Source: Acorus gramineus
Lineage: Eukaryota > Streptophyta > Magnoliopsida > Acorales > Acoraceae
Direction: 5' to 3'
Assembly (NCBI GenBank): GCA_030737835.1
Contig: CM060849.1
Location: forward strand, 930,001-994,000
Length of the DNA stretch: 64,000 bases
The position numbers and the translations under genes are program-made. Every line of letters begins with the position of its first letter. The stretch's first letter is position 1. Below, piece after piece: positions 1 to 10,619 of this stretch. Below the pieces are notes generated by a model. It was not told the origin of the DNA, did no database searches, and saw only the letters and a list, made by a program, of their open reading frames with translations.

Positions 1-988
1 TAAAACATTCAAAGAGGAGGATATAGCAATGGCTACGAACTTGAGGACAAGTTCTCTACAAGTGGAGGGCATTGATGCAGGAAGATTTGACAAGAAAATC
101 AACCATTATTGGGGAAGGAAAGTTAAAAAAAAAGAACAATTAATGTGATGTAAAAAGGGAAACAATTAATGCTCATAATCAGGAGAATCAAATTTACATT
201 GATTTCTCCATGATTATGAATTTATTTTGAATATTTTGTCACATTTAATTACCTATTAATTGGGTATTAATTTAGGAGCAATATATAATATTTTAGGAGC
301 TATTTTAGTAAGTTTTAATGGTGTTTTAGTTGCTCCATTATAGGGATCCGAATTTCTGTATTTTTTTTCCTTAGGTTTTCTTGCTTTGCAAGTCACATCA
401 CTCTATTTAATCATGTCAAGGGGTTGTGCAAATGATCAATAAATAATATTTTGAGTTTTCTAATTATTTTGAGAGTTATTTCTTTTATTCCTTCTTCCGT
501 ACTACGGAAATGATTTTACGGAGTCGACGTTGTTTGTCTTCGTCTTGTTTCTCGCAGCTTTTCACGTTTTCGACTACGTCACAATGGTATAAATTTCTTA
601 TATCTGATCTTTGAATGAAGTAGACATAAGTTCAATGTATCCTGCAATATAATTAATTTTCTTTAACCAATGCATAAGCTTTTGAATATATTGCATGCTT
701 GTAAATCATGGGACTTCAATGTTCTGTTTCTTACATTTCAAGTTATGCTTCCATATATGCTATTACTTCCAAAGGAATTTTTAGGAATTTAATATATATA
801 TTTTCTTTTAAAAAAAGCAATCCTTGTTGGAAGCACATTTGAATGTTACAATGCTGTTTACATTCCCACAGTAATATTGTGAGCCATAACCTAATTTGAA
901 TTAGAGTTGAATAATTTGTTTTTGTGAAGTGTGAATTGTTATCCTACTATTATGTTTTATCTAAAGCCTTCAAATTTTTGTATTGAAG
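1..988. other. AT-rich stretch upstream of first visible CID exon; possible old copia-type LTR tail
   Basis: No coding exon of the downstream gene is recognisable here. The missing first half of its first RRM and its N-terminus must lie upstream of the window or be too short to see. Around 230-600 the sequence (repeated TATTTTAGGAGC-like phrases, an ATCAATAAATAATATTTTGAG phrase near 438, then a pyrimidine-rich run) resembles the end of a plant Ty1/copia LTR followed by a leader. No matching second copy or target duplication is in the window, so this is only a suggestion. Confidence 0.3.
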
Positions 989-3900
989 GTAGTTGATTGT
1001 CGTATTTGTGGCGACCCCCATTCACACCTTCGATTTGCCTTTGTAGAGTTTGCTAACGAGCGTAAGTTTGTTCTCTGCCTACTTTATCTTTGTTAAATAT
1101 AATATATTATAAGTTTGTTCTCTGCCTACTTTATCTTTGTTAAATATAGTATATTATCTTGGTTCATTCTTTTTCTTTTTGGTGATGAGGGACCCGAACA
1201 AGAGTTGGGGAAACACTAGATGCACATAATAACCCACAAACATTATGCACCAGGTAAGCCTGAGTGCACAGGGTTGTATATTACAGTGAACAACCAAGAT
1301 TGGATCTTACAGTGGCATATTGGAAGTGCCATGTAATAGGGTTAAATGGGGTTAGGATTTTGGGGCAAAGATGTCATAACTTTGATCATGTTGTTGAATT
1401 CGTGTAAACAGAAGGAGCAAGAACAGCCTTGAACCTTGCTGGAACTATGCTAGGTTACCATCCTGTCAAAGTTTTGCCATCAAAAACAGCGATTTTACCT
1501 GTAAATCCAACATTCCTTCCAAGGGTGAGCATGAGGTCTCTTTTCTTTTATCATGTACACTATATGTCTTGATCATCTTTCTATTTCTGTTCTCCAGAAT
1601 GTTCTTTTCTCATTTCTTTTTTTCTCTGTAAATTGCTCTTCACTAAAGTTGTGTTTCTTGATTTGGATGAATACAGTCTGAAGATGAACGAGAAATGTGC
1701 GCGAGGACAATTTATTGCACAAATATTGATAAAAAGGTATTGACAATGAAATTGTTATTTGGTGGTGATCTAATTTAAAGGAAGATGCAATCTATTGATA
1801 ACTTCGTATCAATATTCCTATTGCACTACATATATCATTATTAACAAATTAGAATGTACTTCTACTTGCACAGGTTTCTCAAACAGATCTAAAAAACTTT
1901 TTTGAATCTTCATGTGGTGAGGTCAGAACACTGCTTTTTTTGTTTTGAAAGAAAATTGATTTGTTTCGATCATAACACTGCCTTTATGTCGGTATTTCTT
2001 AAAATAAGATATGTTTTTGGACAGTCCTCTGATGTAGTTGGCATAATATGTTTTTTTTTTTTTCGCAGGTTTCTCGTTTGAGGTTACTTGGGGATCATGT
2101 ACATTCAACTCGCATAGCATTTGTGGAATTCTTTTTGGTGAGTATCCGTAAAACAACACGAAATTTAGGCTTATAACAACGACAATGCCACAGATAAAAC
2201 CAGGACACGAGGTGTTGATGTGTCATTTTCAGGATTTCTTTGAGCTTTAGGCGAAAGTAGTGAATTGGTTTTGCTCAGTGATTTGGTTCTCAATAATTTG
2301 AGTATGTGGAAATGCTCGTAACTTCTTTCATTTAATGTGATATTTTATTTTGATAATTTTCTCGACTAAGAGGGTAGAACTTTTATGATGATTAAAAATG
2401 TGCTCTTTAATTTATTTATATTTACTTTTTGCCTGTTCCTAGTGTGTATCAATAAAGTTCTTGGTCTATAGTATAGATATCATGTTTCTATTTCTCACTG
2501 GTGTCAAGCAACTTTAAGTACCAAACAAATTATGTATTTTGCTTACCGAAAAGAATTAGGGATCCATCACTTGCTGCAAGCTACATGCCTCCATTCTAGA
2601 ACGGTGTGGCTCAAAGCAGGTGATGTAAATATGTAGTTCTTTTCTAAGATGGCAAACAATTGAAAACGAATAAACTTAATTCATTCAATCAAGGCAGGTA
2701 AGGAGCGACTTGATGCACTTCAAGGATAGAACAATAAATTGAAAATTACATAAAAATTCTTTAAATAGGAACGATCATGGTTCCTACAATATCACGACAA
2801 ACACCTACCCAACATCCCCACATCTCAGCACAACGTAGAGAACAATTGGAGGCATCATTTAGTGAAAGAGAGGTTATGGAAGCTCTTTTCTATATGGACG
2901 ATGACAAGGTACCTGGGTCTGATGGTTTTCCAATGTTCTTTCAAGTCTCTTGGGGTATGATGAAGAACGAGATGATGTAGAGATGGACGTTCTTTTTGAG
3001 GATAGGAAAGGTTGTGCTTGCCTCAATTTTAGTTTTTATCTCATTGATCCTAAAGAGGGATGGTGCAGAAAGTATAAGGGACTGTCATCCAATCAATCTT
3101 CTCAATAGTGTGTATAAAATCATTGCCAAGGTATTTGTAGCTTCTTCTTGGATAATTGGTAATCGACTTTTATTTAATAGAGGTCCTTACTCAATGATTT
3201 TTGTTGACACATGAATGCGTTGTGGGGGGCGCACAAAGACAAATTTAAGGGATTTCTTTGTGAGCTTCATTCAAGAAATCCTACTTTTATTCAAGAAGTT
3301 GTTGGATGAGATTATGGTTTCTTGACAAGATGGTTGAGATGGCTTAGACAATACATTAGCACAACCTGCTTGTTGATTCTTGTCAATTAAAATGCAGTGG
3401 GTTATTCATGGGGAAAGGTCTTCATCGGAAAAATGAAAAAAATTGTTCATAAAAAAGCAAGAGGATCACGATTAAAAAAATTGTCTAGAGCTTGTTAAGC
3501 TCTTCTTTGGAAGTCTTCATGGGATGAGGACTAGAGATGTGCAGTTTGTGAGAACTAAGAGGTGGGAACATGGTCTTGGAAGATGGAATCACGTATCTAG
3601 CATTTGGCAGGGATTTGTCTCTCTCATAGTTCTTGAGTTTCAAGATTCAAATCCAAGGTGGGTTTTAGAGGCACAATCTCACTTTGAAAGGATGGGTGGT
3701 CCTTGAGATTCCTTTGGCCAATAACTTACCTGCATTTTTTGGTTAGCTACAGACTCTAAAGCATGGACACGTCATTTGACGTGCCGTACCCGTGTCCGGC
3801 ACTTGTCAAACATGGGACACGTGCCCAACACGGATGTCTTGGAGTTGTCCTGTAAAATAGGCCCAATTTTCCATTTTGGACATGGCCCAGAACACGATCA

Positions 3901-6900
3901 CCTATTTGTGGCCCATTTACCTGAATACCTAACCTGTTTTTTTTTTAAAATATAAAAACAAAACAAACAGAACAACCGTTTGATTTCCCTCTCTCTCGAC
4001 ACTCCAACCATAGTCGCCATGGGAAGAAATGATTGTCCCCATCTCTCTCTCTCTATCTCTGTATTCTTTTCTTTGCTTTGTTATTCCTTTTCTTTTTAAT
4101 ATTCAATGTCTGATTGCTTCTTTTTCTTTATATGACTGGATTGTTTTATTTGTTAGTGTCCTTGTTTGTTCTTTAATTTTTTTTTTCTTTTTTTTTCTAT
4201 TTTGTAGAACGCATCAATGTTTGTTGAAATGTCCAAATAGTATTTTTGTTGATTGGGTTCAGATTTAATTCAGATTATATAATATATTTTGATTTTGGTT
4301 TTTTGGTTCATTTTCCTATATAACACATGACTTATGAGAACATTCCCTTGGCTAAATATTGTTAAGCTTTTATGGATTCATTGTTTATTGTTTTTATTTG
4401 AGTTCATAGGAATAACTAATTATATATTATATTCTTTTATTTGTTGTTGTGTCCTAGCCGTATCCATACCTATTTTTTTTAAAAAAATTATTGTGTCGTC
4501 GAGTTCGAGTCGTCGGGTCCCCGTGTCATGTCTATTCTTCATAGGCTACATATTTCTATGCCTAAGTTAGTGATTACATCCAAGCAGCATTATGATGGTT
4601 TCATATGAAACATTAAAAAAAGGTTAAATGTATTTGAACACCCAAAAGTTTTCCAAACCTAGAGAAATACCCCCTGAAGTTTAAAAATTGCATATACACC
4701 CCTTGTCATTATATTTTTCCGTTAAGATGGGACATAAGTAATTTAAAATTATTGTTTTCCCATTAACTCTCTAAATATTCAGAAAAATTAATTAATTAAT
4801 TTTGGATATGCTTTATGAATATTAACTTATATAATAAATAAATCTTCAAATGAGTCTGAATGCATTTTTTTTTATAATTAAGTCACACAACAATTAATTA
4901 GAAAGTAAAAATAACCCATAAAAAAAGTGAAAATACGATAAAGATTCAATGAAAGGCGTAAAATCATACTTTTACCCCATCATGAATGAAAAATCAAATG
5001 GTAGGGGGTGTACTTGCATGTTTTCTGAACTATGGGGGGGGGGTGGGGTGGGGGATGTTTGTGCATGTTTAGAATACTTTAGGGGGTCCGAACGCATTTT
5101 CCCCAAAACAAAAACTACTTCCGTCCTACGCATGGGTGATGAGACTAGGCTTTCCATCTGGACCTATGCGTTCATCCGTTAAGTCAGCTTGTACATTAGG
5201 CAAGCGTTTGGGCCTGTATACACACACCTAGGCATTGCTTTTCCCACCTAAGCGCAATAAATGGGTCGGGGCAGATGCTTAATGGACATGGTTTATTTTT
5301 TATGAATGATTGAGATTGAAACAAGTGTTGGGATTAAATTAAAACAAAAATAAATAGATATATAACCTAATTATTTCGCTTATAAAAGCTAACCTAAACT
5401 TTTTTTATACATCATTTATTGACTTGTGACAAAAAAAATCAAAATATTCATTTAAAATATATTAATTAAACAATAATAGCCAATGGGTCATGACCAATAG
5501 GGTATGGGTTTCCTTTTTTTTTTTTTTTACTATTCAACAAGCCACAAAAATAGAGGAAGTAACATCATGTAGAAGTGGTGGATTGATGGTAGGTTTGTCC
5601 CCCTTCCTCCAACACGTATCATATACTTTCATTTATAAAATTAGCATTCTCATTTCAATTCACTTGCGAGAAACAATGCACGCATAATTAGTGAATTGAC
5701 ACCAATGAAATCACATGTAATCTTCAAAATACAAGTACAATTAAGCACCGCCTGCCTTGCCGCCTCGGTAACTATGGTCGCACGGAAGAATATGGATGCA
5801 TCCACATGATTTAGGAGCCAGAAAGAATGACAATCCCTTTGTTGATCTCAAAATATGGGTTGTTAAGAAAGGTTTCTTTTTTGATGGGGTCATCCTCCAA
5901 CTTTATAGTAGAGTGCGGAATAGACTAAAAGCAAAGGATACATGGGTTTGGTGAAAGAAGAGAGTTGCTATTGTCATTGAGATGTCTTTCATGTTGTCAG
6001 TTGATGCACCTGGATATGGATATAATTTATGCATATGACCACAGTGGATTTGGAAGCTATGAATCATTTTGGAATTCATTGAGATGAGCCCACAGTTATT
6101 ATTGCTTTCATATCTAAAGCTCTGGGCATTCGACTCTTTAGTAGATCAAGGAAATCAATGGACCCTCTCTGGTGCCATTTTCAGTCTGCTTGTCATTTTG
6201 ATGGGATAGATGAATTTAGAATATTCTAATACTATGGAATTTCTTTTATTCAATTCCTGTTGTTATCACACCTTCTCTCTGAATCATTTTGGATCAGTTC
6301 CAATCATTTTGACACAACTGGCCATATATTTAATCTATGCATATGACCACAGTGGATTTGGAAACTATGGATCATTTTGAAATTCATTGAGATGGACCCA
6401 CCAATACTTCTTTTCATGTATGGAGCTCTGGGCATTTTCATATTTATTAGGTGGAGAAAATCAATGGCTCCTCTGGTGTCATTCTGTTGGTTGATTTGGT
6501 GGGATAGAAAAATGGAATATTTAGCTATGTGGGCTTGGGAAGCAAATTAAGCACTAGATTCTAAGACTATAGAGCTTCCTCTTTTTTTAATTCAATTCAT
6601 GTTATCCACATTCTTTAAATCGTTGTTTTACATCAATCCCACTCTTTTTTATTTTTGGTAGGTGGGTTTTCTTCTCTCTTTTTTTTGTTTTGTGTTTTTT
6701 GTTATTTATTTATTTATTTTGGGGGGGGGGGGGGTGTGGTATGTGCTCTATCTTATTGACTGGGAAAGACTTAGTTCTTAAAAAGAGCGGGAGTATTTTT
6801 GATCAAAAAGTGTAAGCATAACTGAATCTAGTTGATGCTAGGCTTTGACCGACCATCCCTCATATGGTGTCCATGACATAGTGAACTTTCTAGGTTCCAG

Positions 6901-8616
6901 TTATAGAGGGAACATGTTCCAGGAGGATGGAATGATGTATCCAGCATTTGAAATGACATATATGATGTGCATTTTCTGGTTAACTGCAGACTACATTAAT
7001 CAAGTTAGCAATTACATACAGAGCAACCTGAAGATGGTTTTGACTTAAAAGAAACTACTTTGATCCACATAGGAATATGCATACATCAAGATGATGGAGG
7101 AGCAGGAAACTCAGAACGTGGGTCATTAAGTAAGTGACATTTTTTATAGGATCTTTCCAACTTTGTCATAAAGAAGTGCGTTAGAGAATCCTTCGATAAT
7201 CATGTGCGGAATAGATTAAAAGCAAGGGATTCATGAGTTTGGTGAAAGAAGAGTGCTGCTATTAGCAATAGGATTCCCTTTATGTTATCACTTTACCACA
7301 TATTTGTTATATATGCATTCGACCACATTGGATTTGAAAGGTATGGATCATTTTGGAGTTTACTGAGATTGACCCACCAATTTGCTTTCATGTTTGAGCT
7401 CTGGGCATTTGCTTCTCTAGTAGGTGAAGAAAATCAATGAGCCTCTTTGGTATTATTTTCCATCTGTTGGTAAATCTGGTGTGAGAGAGAAGTTCTGGGC
7501 ATTTTCTATCTGTTGGTCGATTTGGTTGGAAAGAAAAAGTAATTTTAATGTGCACCTTAATTTATTTGATCTGCCAGTTACTATTTGCTTCTGAAATTGT
7601 TTTCTGATACCAAAGCTGTGTCTCTAAATATCATGTTTGAAATAAGTTTAAGGTCTAAAAGTTAAAACATGGAATCTGTGTTTTATACTTTACCTATTCT
7701 AATATTGATCCATATGATGGTGTAAGTACATCATCCTCAAGCTCACTGCAGTGTACATTGAGGGACAGTGCTGCTGGTGCATTTCAAGGTTTCAGATTCT
7801 TAAGTTGATGAGTTTTCAGTGTGGGCATATTTCTAATGTTGATTGCTTAACAATCTACATTTTGCGCAGAATTCTTAAATTGTTAATGCATATCTGTCAC
7901 ATATTCTAGAGGACATTGATTATTTACGGTGTGTTTGTGCTAAAGGGAAAGTGATGGGAAATGAAAAATTTTCCTTTGACCATCCAAAAATCTAATCTTT
8001 GTGCAAAACAATGGAAAGAAAAAAAATTTCCATCACTTTCGTTCTCCTATTTTGTCTTATTAGAAAAAGAAAAAAAAAATCCCTTTCCCATATGTGAGAA
8101 TTTGAGAGAGATAAAATTCTTCCATCATGCATAAACACTATGAAAGTTGATCAAATGGAATTTTTTACTTTCCACCAATTTCTCTTTGACTTAAATTCTC
8201 TCTTTCTTTCACTTTCCCTTCAAATTTGTGCACAAACACACCCTTGATTTCTCGTCCCTTTACACATGGTTTGTCTAAGGGGTGTTATAAATGTGCATTT
8301 TTCATTCAGCTGTATCATTAATTTTTTGTCTGGGACCTCTCAAATACACACGTTGAAGATGGTTGTATATTTCCTTAATCTTTTCTAACTCTTTCTTCTC
8401 TATGCTGCAGGCAGATAGTGCACTTCTTGCATTGAATCGTAGTGGGAAGGTATTGGGAACTGAGCAAATCAGGTGTAGTTCAAAATCCCATGATCACCAT
8501 GTTGGTCTGAATTCCTTTTTCTGCTCTTAACCTTGACTTATGCTTGAGTTTTTGGGTTCTATAGGGTGAGCCCCTCAAAGACTCCAGTGAGGCTTCGTGT
8601 TCCTCGGCAATGCTGA
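989..8616 (+). CDS. CID: CID-type RNA-binding protein (PABP-interacting, two RRMs), 3' seven exons
   Basis: Exons seen: 989-1061, 1412-1524, 1677-1736, 1874-1921, 2069-2137, 8411-8472, 8565-8616 (stop TGA 8614-8616). Every intron is GT-AG. Phase holds across all junctions, including the split codons C|AA at 1061/1412 and AG|G at 8472/8565. The product has the end of RRM1 (RNP1 LRFAFVEF, then NLAGTMLGYHPVKVLPSKTA), the linker NPTFLPRSEDEREMCA, and RRM2 (RNP2 TIYCTNI, RNP1 TRIAFVEF), ending RVSPSKTPVRLRVPRQC. These are hallmarks of plant CID8-CID13-group proteins, which bind the MLLE domain of poly(A)-binding protein through an N-terminal PAM2 motif and bind RNA through two RRMs. PAM2 and RRM1's N-terminal half would be encoded upstream of the window. 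No stop or shift is seen, so this part looks functional. The intron 2138-8410 is unusually long and full of repeats. Family assignment is strong; the exact paralogue is unknown. Confidence 0.9.
2777..3714 (+). pseudogene. Decayed L1-type LINE reverse-transcriptase fragment
   Basis: The frame 2777-2980 encodes FSEREVMEALFYMDDDKVPG followed by SDGFPMFF. This matches the 'EV..AL..M...KAPGPDGF...FF..CW' entry of plant L1-type reverse transcriptases. The frame 2996-3214 then gives RDGAESIRDCHPINLLNSVY and KIIAKVFV, the next conserved block (…DYRPISLLNSVYKIIAKVLA…). Stops and frame changes separate these pieces, and no endonuclease domain or poly(A) tail is recognised. The frame 3524-3706 may be more of the same element but is not diagnostic. 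The element lies inside the 6.3 kb CID intron in the same orientation. It is a dead 5'- and 3'-truncated copy. Confidence 0.75.
3715..4620. other. Intron sequence without a gene; ACACG/GTGTC-rich patches at both ends
   Basis: I see no coding exon. Near 3760-3850 and again near 4490-4540 there are repeated GACACG/CCGTGTC phrases in opposite senses, with T-rich sequence between them. This could be an old non-autonomous transposon, but I could not find clear terminal repeats or a target duplication. Confidence 0.3.
4621..5104. mobile_element. MITE-like element with long imperfect inverted ends
   Basis: The left 80 bp (AGGTTAAATGTATTTGAACA, then repeated pyrimidine-rich ACACCCC phrases) and the reverse complement of the right 80 bp (starting GGGGAAAATGCGTTCGGACC) follow the same order of motifs: A-rich start, 'TTGAACACCC/TTCGGACCCCC', a TTTAAA-like spacer and an 'ACACCCCCT' block. 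About 480 bp in total, with a core full of short A/T runs and no transposase. A target duplication is not evident. It resembles small non-autonomous DNA transposons of plants and sits inside the long CID intron. Confidence 0.5.
5105..5909. other. Intron sequence, no feature recognised
   Basis: AT-rich sequence with short homopolymers (a T run near 5514-5528). No exon, tRNA or repeat structure is evident. Confidence 0.5.
5910..6195 (+). repeat. Dispersed intronic repeat, copy 1
   Basis: Begins with a phrase 'GTGCGGAATAGACTAAAAGC', then 'GGTTTGGTGAAAGAAGAG', then 'TGCATATGACCACAGTGGAT', 'CATTGAGATG…CCCAC' and 'AGCTCTGGGCATT'. The same ordered phrases return at 6335-6510 and 7200-7490. Short frames such as LWAF and WWDR suggest it may come from a retroelement coding region, but this is weak. 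Confidence 0.7.
6335..6510 (+). repeat. Dispersed intronic repeat, copy 2 (3' part only)
   Basis: Repeats the second half of copy 1, from 'TGCATATGACCACAGTGGAT' through 'GAGCTCTGGGCATTTTC' and 'AAAATCAATGG'. It is only about 140 bp downstream of copy 1, so a local duplication is likely. Confidence 0.7.
6720..6735 (+). repeat. Poly(G) run
   Basis: An uninterrupted G run after a TTTATT microsatellite. Its length is likely to vary between individuals and to be error-prone in sequencing. Confidence 0.8.
7200..7490 (+). repeat. Dispersed intronic repeat, copy 3
   Basis: Same order of phrases as copy 1 (TGTGCGGAATAGATTAAAAG, GTTTGGTGAAAGAAGAG, GCATTCGACCACATTGGATT, GAGCTCTGGGCATTTGC). It spans both halves of copy 1, about 1.3 kb downstream in the same intron. 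Confidence 0.7.
7928..8243. mobile_element. MITE with GGTGTGTTTGTGC terminal inverted repeats
   Basis: The left end is GGTGTGTTTGTGC followed by TAAAGGGAAAGTGATGGG. The right end, read in reverse complement, is GGGTGTGTTTGTGC, then GAAGGGAAAGTGAAAG. The inverted repeats are perfect over the first 13 bases and similar over about 35. The element is about 316 bp and codes for nothing. Ends of this kind are typical of small hAT-like MITEs in plants. An 8-bp target duplication is not clear. It ends about 165 bp before the acceptor of the penultimate CID exon. Confidence 0.7.
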
Positions 8617-10619
8617 ACCAATCTGTGTGCCCTCAACAATCAAATGGATTGTGGCATGTTTGGTTCCTGTGAGGCCTTTCTGCTGGAAAGGAATGGTTAT
8701 AAAAAAAAACATTTTGAACATTTGAACTTCACCAAAGCAAACCTTGCAAATAGCATTTATCGCATTTCTTTGACCACCAAAAGATTAATTGTGTTTATTG
8801 GGCTGGGGAGGATTTGATCAACCTTTTAGGGAGGACTCTGGTAGGTATTTAATTTTGTGGATGGTATACATCTTGAACAAGCCTGGTGTTTTATCATCAA
8901 GACAATGTTTATTTACCATAATGGTTTATTATGGATGTTTATCTGTTATTTGAAGACTCAAATCATATATACCATGTACTTTTGCTCTCTATGATGTGTG
9001 GCACATCTTTCATATTGTTGATATTTTGAGATATTGAAATATGGTGTCACCTTTTGCAGCTGCTTTATTGGCCATTTTCTTTAGGTGGATATGAATTCCT
9101 TGCTGCCTCCGAGATGATGTTTGCCGTGTGTGTAATTTGTCACTCTTTTCAGGATGTAACTGACACTGACATGTGAGAAAATGCAATTTATGTGAGCGTC
9201 CCCTTCTTTGTGCTTTGGGTTATAAAGGAGAAAAGAGGATCTTGAAATATTTTCCCTTGACTTAAAGTTGCCCTCATTTTTTGTGGTTGGAAAATAAATT
9301 CCCCCTTCCTTTTTTGAGAAATTTTCAAAAATTACACTACTAAAAAAATCAATTTCAAATTTGACTCCAGGACCATAATATTTTGTAAAACTGGTCATGG
9401 GATCTTTTTGATTCTGGTCAGCGCGTCAACGTGGCGCGTTGACTGGTCAAATATACGCCATGGTGAAGACATGATTAGCTATCACGTCTTTGTTGACCTC
9501 CCGTGGCGTGCTCGGGCAGCGCATGGGGATAGGTGAACGTGTCTCCGTTGGAGACATGAGAAGTGATTATCACGTCTCCAATGAGAGAAGTCTGTTTGTC
9601 AACTTCGCTTCCCATGCACGTCGCAGGCCGCGTGGAAAAACAGCATGTGATCACAATATCGATTCCCTGGTTTTGGGGGACAATATTACCATCCACCTGT
9701 AACGTTTAAAAAATTACCGGAAATCTATGATCTTACAATTAAAAATAAAACCACACAAAAAAATAGCTTTGTATATAGTCATATTATAATTTGGTAAATA
9801 TATATACAGTCATCCCAAAAACCATCTCCATCCTTTCTTTTTCTTAATAGGTGCAGGAGGTGCTGAAGAAGAAGGCATATTTGAGTAAAGAGTGATAAAA
9901 CAAAGGAAAGATGCTTTAAAATTTAAAAAAATTACCTTAGTTTATGAGGCAAACAATTTTTCCTTTTATCAGGTGGACCAATCTTCAGGCCATACTAATG
10001 TAATGAAGGTGGCATGATTTGGCGAGTATGAGTCCAAGAAAAATAAAAGTTGGGTAGGCATTCCCAGAGTAGGGTATGGGTGATCACATAGGGTCCCTCC
10101 CTGTTGGTTGCATCTTACCTTTTGGATGGGGCTGTCTTGATAGCATAATTTGCTTGAGTACTATCTCCCCAATTTTAAACTTCCTCTCTATTACTTTCTT
10201 TTGAAAGGCCCTGGTTATCCTTCTTTGGTAGGCTTGGGTGTGATGTATCATTTTTCTTTCTCTCCTCTGTTTTTTTTTTGTTTTATTTTTCATTTTTTTT
10301 TTGTTTTTGGGAAAACAATAAACAAATATGTACATGATTTTAGAGGTGCGATGGCATGTAAACAAATCTCTTTTTTTTTTTTTGGTTTTTGGGAAAGCAT
10401 GTAAAAAAATCTTTTTTTATTTTATTTTTGGAAAAGTAATAAACAAATATGTACATGATTTAGAGATGTGATGGCTTAGTATGATGGGTAGTTTGTCGGC
10501 TTCTGAGTTTGAGCCGTTTCTTCCAGGCGGCTAACTTTGGGTTGCCGTCCCGTGCCTGGGGGAGGTTCTCCATCTTCAGCTTCTTCCTCTTCCCTTGCTC
10601 TCTTGGGCAGGCGTCCTTG
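8617..10619. other. Sequence downstream of the CID gene; no gene recognised
   Basis: The first several hundred bases are probably the CID 3' UTR, but I could not fix a polyadenylation site. At about 9410-9620 there are repeated GTTGAC and CACGTCT phrases on both strands, suggesting a small decayed repeat. At 9326-9340 the phrase CACTACTAAAAAAA resembles a CACTA-type end, with no partner found. From 10040 to 10480 the sequence is T-rich with duplicated 'ACAAATATGTACATGATTT' phrases near 10323 and 10443. The open frames here are unsupported. Confidence 0.45.

Noticed and set aside
9326-9340. CACTACTAAAAAAA resembling a CACTA transposon end
   Set aside because: No inverted partner within several kb and no 3-bp duplication.
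10084-10404. Overlapping open frames on both strands
   Set aside because: T-rich/A-rich sequence encoding Phe or Lys runs. No homology recognised.
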